Positions 40,151 through 49,341 of a stretch of DNA of 64,000 bases are shown here, one piece after another; the first letter of the stretch is position 1; every line of letters starts with the position of its first letter. A model generated the notes under the pieces. The model worked only from the letters and a program-made list of their open reading frames with translations. It searched no databases and was not told where the DNA came from. The translations under genes were made by a program, and so were the position numbers. The stretch spans positions 62,001-126,000 of the forward strand of contig NZ_PYCN01000003.1 of the NCBI RefSeq assembly GCF_003062295.1. The letters are read 5' to 3'. The DNA comes from Bradyrhizobium algeriense. Its GTDB lineage: Bacteria; Pseudomonadota; Alphaproteobacteria; Rhizobiales; Xanthobacteraceae.

Positions 40151-41032
40151 TCAAGAGAGTCGCAGCGCGTTCACGAGTGCAGACAGCGCAGCAGGCTGAT
40201 GCTGACGACTGGGGTAATACATGAAGAAGCCGGGAATTGGCGGCGTCCAGTCCTCCAGCACACGGATAAGGCGGCGCTTCGCAACATGCTCTGCGACCTG
40301 CTCTTCAAATGCGAGGCCCAGGCCGACGCCAGCGAGTGCCGCTTGAATCACGAGGTGGGTATCATCGATTATAAGCGGACCATTCACACCGACCGTGACC
40401 GCCTTTCGTCCTTTCTCGAATTCCCACCGATAAGGACCGCCCGGAAGACGCAGGCCTATACATCGATGATCATTCAGATCCTTCGGCTTCTGGGGAATGC
40501 TTCGTGATGCAAAATAGCCAGGCGATCCGACCACTGCCAATCGCAGCTCCTGCGTGACCCGCACCGCGATCATGTCCTTTTGAATGTACTCGCCGAGTTG
40601 AATACCGGCATCGAACTCGCCCGCAACGAGGTCTACAGGGCCAGTGACAGTAACAACGTCAAGAACGATGTCGGGGTAGGCCTCAGCAAATGCCGTGAGC
40701 CGCGGCAACAACACCATCACGGCAGCCGACCTGGACATTACAATTCGGAGGCGCCCTGCGGGTCGGTGCCGAACGCTTCGGGCTTTGTTGAGGGCACGAG
40801 CAATTTGCTCAAGTGCCGGAGACAACTCTTTCAAAAGAGCTGCCCCTGCAGCGGTTGGTGCGACGCTCTTGGTCGTCCGAGCGAGAAGCTGCAACTCGAG
40901 TCGTTGCTCAAGTCCCCGGATCGTGTGGCTCAGGGCAGATTGAGACACACCTAGCTTTGCCGCGGCCCGTGTAAAGCTTCGTTCACTGGCGACGATTGCA
41001 AACGTAGCTAGTTCGTTCAGTTCGCTTCTCAT
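40151..41032 (-). CDS. LysR-family transcriptional regulator
   Basis: A 293-residue LysR regulator with HTH SFTRAAAKLGVSQSALSHTI (about residues 19-38) and a CrgA-like effector domain (VDLVAGEFDAGIQLGEYI, YRWEFEKG). It is divergent from a secreted NTF2-like gene followed by a metallo-hydrolase gene, which it may control. A T-N11-A-like site, ATGA-ATATCGA-TCAT, lies at 41038-41052 next to its start. Confidence 0.92.
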   Translation of the reverse strand: MRSELNELATFAIVASERSFTRAAAKLGVSQSALSHTIRGLEQRLELQLLARTTKSVAPTAAGAALLKELSPALEQIARALNKARSVRHRPAGRLRIVMSRSAAVMVLLPRLTAFAEAYPDIVLDVVTVTGPVDLVAGEFDAGIQLGEYIQKDMIAVRVTQELRLAVVGSPGYFASRSIPQKPKDLNDHRCIGLRLPGGPYRWEFEKGRKAVTVGVNGPLIIDDTHLVIQAALAGVGLGLAFEEQVAEHVAKRRLIRVLEDWTPPIPGFFMYYPSRQHQPAALSALVNALRLS

Positions 41033-41150
41033 GATTTATGAATATCGATCATGACTCCATGCCTTGCAACATGTCTAGTCTCATAAGCCACTTTGTCCTA
41101 GAGTTTGCCAACAACGCAACTTAAACCCACAGGGACTTTTGGAGAGCAGA

Positions 41151-41678
41151 ATGTCAAAAATGGATCGACGAGCATTTTTGAGTCGATCTGCCAGCGTGAT
41201 TATTGGAGCTACGCTCGTCAGTACTCCTGGTTTGATGCCTGGAGATCGGACTTTCAGCCATGCGCAGCCTCCTCCCGTTCCAAATAACAACCTTATGGAT
41301 AACAAGCTTATGGATGCCGATGCTCGTGCCTTGCACTCCCTGGCGCAGACCTATTTCGACGGTGCCTATGAAATGGATGCTGACAAATTTGCGTCCATAT
41401 TTCATCCCTCCAGTTCCGTGACCAAAGTCGGCGACGACGGCAACGTGAGCGTGACGCCGATTGGGATGTGGCTGGCAGCCGTCCGTAATATGAAAGCTCC
41501 GAAACAACAGGGCCTGGAGCGCCACGATCAGATCCTGTCAATAGACATCGATGGAGAGCTCGCGCTTTTGAAGTTGAAATTGCAAATTCCACCGCGCTAC
41601 TTCACCGACATGTTGTCATGCTTAAAGGTCAACGGAACCTGGAAGATCGCTCAGAAAGTCATGACTTCGAAAACCTGA
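41151..41678 (+). CDS. Exported NTF2/SnoaL-like protein
   Basis: A 175-residue protein with a twin-arginine-like leader (DRRAFLSRSASVIIGATLV) followed by an NTF2-like domain (about 60-170: ARALHSLAQTYFDGAYEMD, then FHPSSSVTKV and CLKVNGTWKIAQKV). Members are small ligand-binding or isomerase-type proteins, often called putative lumazine-binding. The ATG at 41151 follows GGAG. The metallo-hydrolase gene follows in the same direction. Confidence 0.82.
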   Translation: MSKMDRRAFLSRSASVIIGATLVSTPGLMPGDRTFSHAQPPPVPNNNLMDNKLMDADARALHSLAQTYFDGAYEMDADKFASIFHPSSSVTKVGDDGNVSVTPIGMWLAAVRNMKAPKQQGLERHDQILSIDIDGELALLKLKLQIPPRYFTDMLSCLKVNGTWKIAQKVMTSKT

Positions 41679-41702
41679 CGGCTTCGGTGCTGTTTTACAA
41701 AA

Positions 41703-42539
41703 GTGAATCATACGCTTGGCAGGTTGTCCGTGGAATTTCTGTCACAGAGCCCCAATGCCCTGGGCTGCGCTTCGGGATCATGGAAGATTTGGTCACTCTC
41801 TGACGGACATGTCGACCTGCCCGCCGAATCCCTCAGATATCCCGACAACAAAACAGGTAGGCAGACCGAACCGCCTCAGCGAGACGATTTGCTGGTTCGA
41901 TTGTCGGTCAACTGCTTCCTGTTCGATCGCTCTGGCATCGACCGCGTTTTGATTGATTGTGGAGCGGGCGGGAGTTGGGAGCCCTCCATGGGCCACCTCG
42001 GGGAGGCGATGGCAGAGGCAGGCATCGACACGTCATCGATCACTGTGGTCGCCCTCACCCATGCTCATGGCGACCACATCAATGGTCTTCTAACGCCTGA
42101 CGGTCGACGAGCATTTAACAACCTGAGCAAGATCGTGATCGGGGAGGACGCCGTTGAGGGGTTTCTTGCCGAGCCAAAACTAGCGGAGTTTCGTCCACTC
42201 CTTGCCCCCATTAACGGAGGAGACCGGCTGGCCGATCATTTGCTGGCGTTGGCAATGCCTGGGCATGCTCCGGGCCATATGGGTTATCTCCTCCGCACTG
42301 GCGAGGACGATATCTTGTTCTGCGGCGACCTGATCCACGTTCCTGCTGCACAGTTTGCCCGTCCCGAACTTACCTGGGCCTATGACGATGACGAGTCCAT
42401 GGCGCGGACGACCCGGATCAGGTTGCTCCAGGACGCGGCGGATGCACATACCTGGCTGGCCGGCGCTCACCTGGGTCGACCAAGCCTCGGTAGAGTAGTT
42501 GAGGAAGGGCACGGATATGCGTTTATTCCGGCCGCTTAG
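41703..42539 (+). CDS. MBL-fold metallo-hydrolase
   Basis: A 278-residue metallo-beta-lactamase-fold hydrolase. The zinc motif HxHxDH is THAHGDHINGL, followed by the MPGHAPGHMGY His and the CGDLIH Asp. This layout matches the quorum-quenching-lactonase-like and related groups, but the substrate is unknown. The start is uncertain: a GTG at 41703 opens the frame and another GTG at 41730 is possible. Its 3' end overlaps that of the convergent NAD(P)-binding gene by 17 bp. Confidence 0.88.
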   Translation: MNHTLGRLSVEFLSQSPNALGCASGSWKIWSLSDGHVDLPAESLRYPDNKTGRQTEPPQRDDLLVRLSVNCFLFDRSGIDRVLIDCGAGGSWEPSMGHLGEAMAEAGIDTSSITVVALTHAHGDHINGLLTPDGRRAFNNLSKIVIGEDAVEGFLAEPKLAEFRPLLAPINGGDRLADHLLALAMPGHAPGHMGYLLRTGEDDILFCGDLIHVPAAQFARPELTWAYDDDESMARTTRIRLLQDAADAHTWLAGAHLGRPSLGRVVEEGHGYAFIPAA

Positions 42540-43593
42540 CTACTTGGCCCCCTACTCCCACTCGATTGTTCAGAGCTATATTCGCATGCTGGTTTATCAG
42601 CCAAACTTTATTTGCCCATCGTGTGATCGCATCTCGGGATATAGGGGCGGGTCCAAAGAAGTGCTCTTGTTGCGAAATGTTCGAAACATAGACGCCCTTC
42701 TTGAAGAACAGAAACATCTGAATCAGATCATACCCAAGCTCGGAAAATAGCTTTACCGGGCGTGCGAGCAAGCGGAGAACCAGCCACGGCACCACCCGGA
42801 CCTTGAGACGTCTCTTCGTAATTTCGGAGACGATATCGGCGATCTCCTGCTGGCTCCTGGGACCATCGCGCCAGCCGACATCGATCGTTTGGTTGTTGAT
42901 TTCACTACCAGGAAATGTCGCGGCTTTGGCGAGATATGAGGCAAGATCATCCGTCAGCACATAGGACCACCTCGTGGCTTTATCGCCGACCGCCAGGAAC
43001 CGGCCAGCTTTCACACCCTTCGCAATATGGTCTGAGCTTTGATCGAGAAATGTAGGCGCGCGGACAAATACGTATGGCACCCCGGAAGCCTTGATCAGAT
43101 CCTCGGCCACTTTCTTGGCATGGAAATGCGGCACTGCTGACGCAGACTCGCAGCTAACGATGCTGAGAAAGACAAATCGGCCAACATTGGCTCTTGCTGC
43201 GGCCTCTATAAGATTCTTGTTGCCCTGGAAGTCCGTGTCGAGGCTTCCCTTCATGTAACTGTTGGCCGAGCTGACGACGACGTCCACGCCCTGCAAAGCA
43301 CGATCCAGTGACCCTGGATCCATCATGTCGCCGCGCACCCATTCGACATCGGCGCTCTCATTTGAGGGCGCGCCTTTACGCGACATCGCAACGACGGCCA
43401 CATTCGCATCATGCGCCAGGTTGCGGAGAATCTTGGCTCCGAGGAATCCCGTGGCGCCGACGAACAAGACCTTTTTCTTCCCCGTCGCGCTTGAATTTGC
43501 GGTCTCGGCAAGTGCCTTCCTATCCGAGGTAGTCGAAGTATGTGGTGATTGGGTCAATTTAAAATCTCCGGTGGATTCATTTGGGTTCTCCAT
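42523..43593 (-). CDS. NAD(P)-binding atypical SDR (NmrA-like) protein
   Basis: A 356-residue protein with a Ser/Thr-rich N-terminal extension and a Rossmann domain starting KKVLFVGATGFLGAKIL (GxxGxxG). It continues with VEWVRGDMMDPGSL, a VVVSSANSYMKG strand and a substrate domain. It resembles NmrA/NAD(P)H-binding SDR proteins. The ATG at 43593 follows AAGGA. Its last codons run through the guaA-tail-like site at 42552-42569, so the C-terminus may have been replaced. It is divergent from a broken LysR gene. Confidence 0.88.
   Translation of the reverse strand: MENPNESTGDFKLTQSPHTSTTSDRKALAETANSSATGKKKVLFVGATGFLGAKILRNLAHDANVAVVAMSRKGAPSNESADVEWVRGDMMDPGSLDRALQGVDVVVSSANSYMKGSLDTDFQGNKNLIEAAARANVGRFVFLSIVSCESASAVPHFHAKKVAEDLIKASGVPYVFVRAPTFLDQSSDHIAKGVKAGRFLAVGDKATRWSYVLTDDLASYLAKAATFPGSEINNQTIDVGWRDGPRSQQEIADIVSEITKRRLKVRVVPWLVLRLLARPVKLFSELGYDLIQMFLFFKKGVYVSNISQQEHFFGPAPISRDAITRWANKVWLINQHANIALNNRVGVGGQVAKRPE
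42552..42569 (-). other. guaA 3'-end-like fragment (candidate attachment site)
   Basis: CTACTCCCACTCGATTGT reads on the minus strand as Thr-Ile-Glu-Trp-Glu-stop, the end of GMP synthase. It matches the first 18 bp of the longer guaA tail at 56878 in 16 positions. By itself the match is short; its value is as one of three sites in the same orientation. Confidence 0.4.
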
Positions 43594-43694
43594 TCGCTGG
43601 AGTCCTTGTCCACCATTCCGATTTCGGGATAAATCCGATGGAATTGGAAACATACTTCCATATATGGAGCAATCAGTTGAGCCATTTGAACGAC

Positions 43695-44545
43695 ATGGCG
43701 CTGTTCGTGGAGGTGGCCAGAGTTTTCGGAAGGCCGCGGAAGCTCTCGGCATGCCAAACTCCACGCTGTCGCGACGTATCAGCGAGCTGGAGAAGGCGAT
43801 CGGCCTGCGACTGCTGCATCGCACGACGCGCAACATCGAGCTCACCGAAGCCGGCCAGATCTATTATGAACGAAGCAAGCGAATCGTCGACGAGGCACGG
43901 CTCGCGCACGAACAGCTCGGCGCGATGGTTGAGCAGCCGAGCGGTGTCCTGCGGGTTTCGCTCCCGGTCGACTTCGCCACGCTTTACCTCATGCCGATCA
44001 TCGCCGATTTCGCGCGGCACTATCCCGGCATCACGTTCGAATTCGACCTGACCCCACGCCGCGTCGATTTGGTGGCCGAGCCGTTCGATGTGGCGATTCG
44101 CATCGGCAAACTGGAAGATTCCAGTCTGATCGCTCGCCTGATCGGGCGGCATTCGCGCCACCTCTATGCGTCTCCTGGCTATATCGAAGCGTCAGGCGAG
44201 CTCGCGACACCAGCGGACCTGGCGGAGCATGAATGCATCTGCATGCCGCGGATCCCGACCTGGACTTTGCACCAGGGGATGAACAAGGTCGAGGTCGGCG
44301 TTCGCGGCCGCTTCACGCTCAACAGTGTCGGGATGACCCGCGCCCTGGCGGTCAACGACCAGGGCATCGCCCTGCTTGCCGAGAAGATCGTCGCCGAAGA
44401 TCTTGCCTCTGGCCGCCTCCGGCGTGTCCTGCCCGAATGGCAGGGGTCGTCGGTCAGCATTCACGCCGTCACCGAAACTCGCCTTATTCCAGCCAAGGCC
44501 CAGCGCTTCATCGAATTCCTGTCCTCCAGGCTGATGGAAGCTTGA
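43695..44545 (+). pseudogene. LysR-family regulator gene with N-terminal frameshift
   Basis: The family start MALFVEVAR is encoded from 43695 in one frame, and the rest (QSFRKAAEALGMPNSTLSRR to the C-terminal SRLMEA) continues from about 43720 in another. The expected sequence between the two halves is about 7 bases longer, so a small deletion near 43716-43722 explains the break. The rest is complete. In the downstream frame alone, translation from the ATG at 43666 would lack helix 1 of the HTH. A sequencing error is possible. Confidence 0.7.
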
Positions 44546-44680
44546 ACATGCTGGAGGTTTTCATGGAAGCGCGCGGGAACCGAGATTGTCTTGCCGCTGA
44601 CGATGGAGCGCCAAGTCTCGTTGCCCTGTCCCTGACCCTTCTGAACGCGCGAAATCGCAGCTTGGTCATATAGCCCGTGG

Positions 44681-44707
44681 GGCGGGTTAGCGAAAGCGTA
44701 ACCCGCC
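44681..44707. repeat. Hairpin repeat GGCGGGTTA/TAACCCGCC
   Basis: GGCGGGTTA-GC, GAAA, GC-G-TAACCCGCC. The same palindrome occurs at 50656-50679, and a diverged half at 18714-18728. It is a REP-type element. Confidence 0.75.
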
Positions 44708-44794
44708 GTTCCGCCATTTCGTCCCGGTGAGCCAATACGGTGGATTATGCCTTCGGCTCAGCTATTCCGCTCTACGCGGTTAGCAGCGTCCTGT

Positions 44795-44823
44795 GGGGTG
44801 GGCATGCTTTGCGTGCCCACCCC
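44795..44823 (-). terminator. Stem-loop downstream of the spondin-RTX gene
   Basis: GGGGTGGGCA pairs with TGCCCACCCC around GCTTTGCG. It begins about 60 bp past the stop of the spondin-RTX gene. There is no T-run, so it may be a REP-like or factor-dependent end rather than an intrinsic terminator. Confidence 0.45.
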
Positions 44824-44881
44824 AGTGAAATGATGCTCCGGCCCATACGGATCGGCATCATGTCGATGCCCAGCCGATATC

Positions 44882-46057
44882 CTAGGCGAACAGCAAGTGG
44901 TCGGCCGAGAGACGACCGAGCGATTCTCCTTGCAGGAAAATGCTGCCGTCGTCGCCGAAGTCGATGACGACGCCGGAATCGCGTTGTGTCGCGTGCGCAA
45001 GCACGTCCTCGAAGGTGTCGACGCCCTCGACATTGAGTGCGATCTGGTCGTCCTTGCCGAACCCCGCGATCTGGTCGTTGCCGTCGCCGCCCTGAAATAG
45101 GAACGTGTCGGCGCCCGCGCCGCCCGCTATCCAGTCGTCGCCCTCGCCGCCGGCAATCAGGTCGTCGCCCGGGCCGCCGAGGATCTTGTCATCGCCCGCG
45201 CCACCATTGAGCTGGTCGTCACCCCGGCCGCCAAAAATCTTGTCATCGCCGGTGCCGCCATCGACAACATCCCAGCCAGCACCACCAAACACCGTGTCGT
45301 CACCACCGCCCGCCGTGACAAGGTCATCGTCTCCGCGGCCGATGATCAGATCGCGGTCGTCCGTTCCTTCCCGAACGCGAACCGTGTTGATGTGGACTTC
45401 AGCCAGCTGGGCGCCGGGACGGGTGAAGTCGGCCGCGACCGGATCAATGAACTCGCCGGCGTCATTGACGCCGCCGAGGATGATCTGGTCGCCTTCGCCG
45501 ACCGGGTTGCCCAGAGAGCCGTTGAATCCGGGATGGAGGTGAACGACACCGAACTCGTCCTCGCCGGTGTCGGGCGCCATCTGGTTGATGAAGGCCGCGT
45601 CAAGTTCGGTGTTTACTTCGGTGCCGGCGTCGTATGCATCTGTGCCCGCGAATGTGATGGTCGTCTCGCCGAGGAAGCGACCCTGGGCGTCGAACAGCCG
45701 CAACGCCTCATCCGTGCCGATGAACGCATCGTTCGACGGGATAATCATCGATCCGAAACTGGCGAAGGGATTGGAGGCACCGTCGACGTCGAGGATGGCC
45801 GAGGTGGTCTCCTGCGTCGCGATCGGGCCGGCGGCGCCGGGGACAACCAAACCCTGTCCGTCGGCATCGGCGGCGACGAGCTCGGTGCCAAGTATCGTGG
45901 CGGCGCCGTCCTCGGCCAATTGCTCGAGCCCCGCCGAAGCCGCTTCCCCGACGTTGAACAGATCGAAGCTTCCATCGTGGAAACCGAGCCAGGCCGGCGT
46001 CAAAAATGTGCCGCCGCTCTCGGAGGTATTTTTGATTGTGACCCTGAGATCAGTCAT
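44882..46057 (-). CDS. Spondin-domain protein with RTX calcium-binding repeats
   Basis: A 391-residue protein. Residues 1-225 resemble the prokaryotic spondin domain (VTIKNTSESGGTFLTPAWLG, then GVVHLHPGFNG and VHINTVRV). Residues about 239-335 are about nine GGxGxD-type nonapeptides that bind calcium (GGAGDD, GGPGDD, GGEGDD), followed by a short RTX tail. Such proteins leave the cell by type I secretion without a signal peptide. The ATG at 46057 follows GGGAGG. No type I exporter is in the window. Confidence 0.88.
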   Translation of the reverse strand: MTDLRVTIKNTSESGGTFLTPAWLGFHDGSFDLFNVGEAASAGLEQLAEDGAATILGTELVAADADGQGLVVPGAAGPIATQETTSAILDVDGASNPFASFGSMIIPSNDAFIGTDEALRLFDAQGRFLGETTITFAGTDAYDAGTEVNTELDAAFINQMAPDTGEDEFGVVHLHPGFNGSLGNPVGEGDQIILGGVNDAGEFIDPVAADFTRPGAQLAEVHINTVRVREGTDDRDLIIGRGDDDLVTAGGGDDTVFGGAGWDVVDGGTGDDKIFGGRGDDQLNGGAGDDKILGGPGDDLIAGGEGDDWIAGGAGADTFLFQGGDGNDQIAGFGKDDQIALNVEGVDTFEDVLAHATQRDSGVVIDFGDDGSIFLQGESLGRLSADHLLFA

Positions 46058-46618
46058 GGACGCCTCCCCTTGACTGTGGGGCCCCCAGAGGATCACCGCA
46101 TTAGTCAGCGCCTTCGATCGGATCAAATGACAATAGCTCACGTCCATTCACAATGGTGTTGCGGCATACAACCTGACTGACCTATCGCAATGCGTGCCAT
46201 GATCAGCGGGATGCCACAGCAGCCGGCGTGGCGACGATCTTTGCGCTTACACCTCAGGGGCAGTCTGAGTTTCGGCCGCGGCCTCATTTCTGGCGATAAA
46301 ACAGCGCCCGCCCCACCGGGATGAGTTGGAGCAGGATATCGTAGCCGCCGACATTCGCGGTCAATATACCAGGCGAGTTTCTGCGCCTGAAGGAACAGCA
46401 CGCAGTCCGAAAGCGCGCGCAGTTGGAAGCATCTCTCTGATTCAAGATTCAAACAGCGGGATGGTATGGGTCCGCATTCTCGCGGCACAGCTTGACACGA
46501 TTTCGGAAAATCAGAATGGATTTGCCCGCGAGGCCAGTTTGTGAGGCGGCATTAGGTCACCGTTGCAGTTTCGTGCACTGTCACCGTAATTCCAGCGCCA
46601 TCGGCTACCTGCCGCGCG
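46058..46618. other. Gene-free spacer with a truncated long repeat
   Basis: About 560 bp. The left part should hold the spondin-RTX promoter. The right part is repeat copy D (46437-46594). I found no gene. Confidence 0.6.
46437..46594. repeat. Long interspersed repeat, internally deleted copy D
   Basis: It joins the left region of the repeat (TCTGATTCAA, AAACAGCG, TTCTCGCGGCAC) directly to its right region (CTTGACACGATTTCGGAAAA, CAGTTTGTGAGGCGGC) and ends in TGCACTGTCACCGTAATTCC. The roughly 400 bp middle is missing. Confidence 0.7.
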
Positions 46619-47515
46619 TCAGTCGCGCAATATGGACAGCCCCGCGAGAAGCGGAGCGTACGCGGCGAGCCTGCGGGATACGAACTCCGTGAAGAGCCGC
46701 ACGCGCTTCGTCTTGCGCGTCTCCCCCTGTGTGAGAAGCCAGAGCGTTCCGTACATGTGCAGGTCGGTGCCCGGCACCCTCACCAGCAGGGGGTCGGCAT
46801 CTCCGACGAAGCACGGCAGTGTCGTGATCCCGAGCCCTTGCCGTACAGCAACGATCTGCGCCTCGGCGTCCGTGATCCTGAATGGAACCCCCGTGGTGCG
46901 AACGTCACCCTCGCTGGCCCAGTCTGGGATGCCATGAATGCTTATGACGATCCACCGGATGGGATCAGGCGCGCCTGCACGCCACGCGGCTAGTCGATCG
47001 CGGGACATGTAGACGGCTCCGAACAGCTCCGGTCCCTTCAGGCCGTGAAGATTGAGCGGCAGGGTTTTGCGGTCGTAGACGACGCGGATCGCCACGTCGG
47101 CCTCTCGGTTGGTCAGATTTGCCAGCTCGCCGGACGACAGGATTTCCATCTCGATGTCCGGATGCAGACGCGCGAAATCGGCGAAGTCCGGCATGAGCAG
47201 GTGTGTCGCGAGGGGCGGCGCCAGCGTCACCCGCAGACGCCCGCGCACGCTCTGGTCGCGGCCGAAGACGCGCGTCTCGAGCTGGTGCGACGACGCTTCC
47301 ATCTGGTCCGCGAACTCGAGGACCTCCTCGCCCGCAGCCGTCAGGCGGTAGCCCGAAGGCAGCTTTTCGAACATGTGCACACCGAGGCGTTCCTCGAGCT
47401 GGGCGATGCGTCGCAGCACGGTCGCGTGGTTCACACCGAGGCGCTCGGCGGCAGCCCGCACCGAGCCTCCTCGCGCGACGGCGAGAAAGTAGCGAACGTC
47501 ATCCCAGTCGATCAT
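46619..47515 (-). CDS. LysR-family transcriptional regulator
   Basis: A 298-residue regulator beginning MIDWDDVRYFLAVARGGSV, with HTH VRAAAERLGVNHATVLRRI and a full effector domain. The N-terminus fits the subgroup whose first helix starts with WDD. It is divergent from an SDR oxidoreductase gene and an F420-reductase-like gene, 254 bp away, which it probably regulates. The ATG at 47515 gives the usual N-terminus. Confidence 0.92.
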   Translation of the reverse strand: MIDWDDVRYFLAVARGGSVRAAAERLGVNHATVLRRIAQLEERLGVHMFEKLPSGYRLTAAGEEVLEFADQMEASSHQLETRVFGRDQSVRGRLRVTLAPPLATHLLMPDFADFARLHPDIEMEILSSGELANLTNREADVAIRVVYDRKTLPLNLHGLKGPELFGAVYMSRDRLAAWRAGAPDPIRWIVISIHGIPDWASEGDVRTTGVPFRITDAEAQIVAVRQGLGITTLPCFVGDADPLLVRVPGTDLHMYGTLWLLTQGETRKTKRVRLFTEFVSRRLAAYAPLLAGLSILRD

Positions 47516-47769
47516 GGTGCAATCCCGCACCGCGCGGTGCGCCTTTCCAAAGCCCGTATCTCACACATCGAACAGCACTACGGGCTGTCGTCATAGCCTA
47601 TGTCGACGAGCGCGGTCCAATTCCGGACGGCGGGCGTCCTCGTCCAGCCGGATCGATTTCGCACCACCGATGTGCGCGCTTCCGCACTCAACGCCTGACT
47701 CCGGCGGGCCTATGTCGAGGTTCTCGGGGGCATCCCCGAACGACCAAAGACGGAGTCTGAAAGGAAGTC

Positions 47770-48504
47770 ATGGGAAAGCTTGAGGGTAAGATTGCAGTCA
47801 TCACGGGTGGATCGAGCGGCATGGCGCTGGCGAGCGCCAGGCGGTTCGTTGAAGAAGGCGCCTATGTTTTCATCACGGGCCGGAGACAGGAGGCGCTGGA
47901 CGAGGCCGTCAAGCTGATCGGCCGGAACGTGACCGGCGTGCGCGGCGACGCGTCCAATCTCGACGACCTCGACCGCCTGTTCGATACGGTCAAGCGGGAA
48001 AAGGGCAGGATCGACGTCCTGTATGCGAGCGCCGGCGTGGGCGAAGGCGTCCTGCTGGGCGAGATTACCGAGCAGCACTTCGATGCGGCCTTCAACCTGA
48101 ATGCGCGCGGCACGCTATTTACGGTCCAGAAGGCGTTGCCGCTGTTCAACGATGGCGGATCGATCTTCATGACCGGGTCAGTTGCTTCGATCAAAGGTTT
48201 TCCTGGTTACAGCGTTTATGCGGCGAGCAAGGCGACGCTGCACGCATTCGCACGCGGTTGGCTCAACGAGCTGAAGGGCAGGAATATCCGGGTGAACGTG
48301 CTGCACCCGGGGCCGATCGCCACACCGATGCAGGACCAGGTTCTCACCGAGGAGGCGAAGCAGATGTTCGAATCCCTGATCCCGCGGGGAAAGATGGGTC
48401 GTTCTGAGGAAATTGCGGCGGTCGCGCTGTTTCTCGCTTCAGACGATTCGAGCTTCGTGAATGGGGTGGAGTTGTCTGTCGACGGCGGCTTCTCGGCCAT
48501 CTGA
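47770..48504 (+). CDS. SDR-family oxidoreductase
   Basis: A 244-residue classical short-chain dehydrogenase. The cofactor motif is TGGSSGMA (last Gly replaced by Ala), followed by GDASNLDDL, ASAGVG, the catalytic Ser in MTGSVAS and Tyr/Lys in YAASK. The C-terminal RGKMGRSEEIAAVALFLASDD is typical. The substrate is unknown. The ATG follows AAGGAAG. It is divergent from a LysR gene and followed 86 bp later by another NAD(P)-binding gene. Confidence 0.94.
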   Translation: MGKLEGKIAVITGGSSGMALASARRFVEEGAYVFITGRRQEALDEAVKLIGRNVTGVRGDASNLDDLDRLFDTVKREKGRIDVLYASAGVGEGVLLGEITEQHFDAAFNLNARGTLFTVQKALPLFNDGGSIFMTGSVASIKGFPGYSVYAASKATLHAFARGWLNELKGRNIRVNVLHPGPIATPMQDQVLTEEAKQMFESLIPRGKMGRSEEIAAVALFLASDDSSFVNGVELSVDGGFSAI

Positions 48505-48590
48505 ATTCGCGCCGGATCGCCGGAAGTGGCTGATCGGCAGGTGCCGTTGAAGGCCAGGAAATCAATATCAACAAGGATCGGAGAACCATT

Positions 48591-49190
48591 ATGAGCTACG
48601 CGATTGTAGGATTCGGTAAGATAGGCCAGGCCCTCGCCCACGCCTTCGCCCGTAAAAACATCGAGGTGACCGTCGCGAGCCGCCGGCCGCCCGAGGCATT
48701 GGCCCCGCAGGCTCGGGCAATCGGACCCACGGTCGTCGCCAAGTCGCTGCGGGATGCGCTCGAGGCCAACACGATCATCTTGGCGGTCCCGTTCGGGGAG
48801 CATCGCGAGGTTGCGAAGGCTCTCCCGAGCTGGGAAGGCAAGACAGTGATCGACGCGATGAATGCGTTTCCAGTCCCTGAAGAGCTGGACGGACTACCGT
48901 CCTCCGCCTTCGTCGCGAAGGCGTTCACCGGCGCCAAGCTCGTGAAAGGTTTCAATCACCTGGTTGCGGCCACCCTGGCTGCCGATCCGATCGTCGAGGG
49001 CGGGCACCGGGTCGTCTTTCTGTCGAGCGACGACGAGGACGCGATCGCTCCCGTGGCGGCCTTGGCCAAACAACTCGGGTTCGCACCCGTCAAGCTGGGA
49101 AAGCTCAACGAGGGTGGCGCGCTGGTGCACGCACGCGGCCGCACTTGGGGCCAGCTCATCTTCCAGGATTTGTTCAAGAAGGAGCAGTAA
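48591..49190 (+). CDS. F420H2:NADP+ oxidoreductase-like NAD(P)-binding protein
   Basis: A 199-residue protein with an N-terminal Rossmann motif YAIVGFGKIGQALA (GxGxxG) and the layout of NADPH-dependent F420 reductases: VASRRPPEA, then ILAVPFGEH, VIDAMNAF and VKGFNHLVA. Rhizobia do not generally make F420, so a different NADP-linked reaction is likely. It lies in the same direction as the SDR gene. The 49191-49341 stretch behind it contains no intact gene. Confidence 0.85.
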   Translation: MSYAIVGFGKIGQALAHAFARKNIEVTVASRRPPEALAPQARAIGPTVVAKSLRDALEANTIILAVPFGEHREVAKALPSWEGKTVIDAMNAFPVPEELDGLPSSAFVAKAFTGAKLVKGFNHLVAATLAADPIVEGGHRVVFLSSDDEDAIAPVAALAKQLGFAPVKLGKLNEGGALVHARGRTWGQLIFQDLFKKEQ

Positions 49191-49341
49191 TCGATCTACG
49201 ACCGTGTGATCGACGCCGAGAACTGGTCGCGCGCGCCAACTTCTTCGAGCAGCGCGCGACCGAATATTTGAAGGCCACAAAGTCGCGAAGGTTGGGGTGG
49301 GCCTGACAGCGTATGGGCGCCGTTCGAAGAGCGGGGAGCTG

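Larger units (their letters stand above)
44546..44881. other. Gene-free spacer with two hairpin repeats
   Basis: About 335 bp between the LysR gene and the spondin-RTX stop. The segment 44636-44668 (CCCTTCTGAACGCGCGAAAT and following) recurs at 54903-54935. Hairpins are at 44681-44707 and 44795-44823. No gene. Confidence 0.6.

Noticed and set aside
43262..44545. A single 427-codon frame covering the LysR gene
   Set aside because: The first 130 codons are antisense to the NmrA-like gene and contain no LysR sequence; the real N-terminus lies in another frame.
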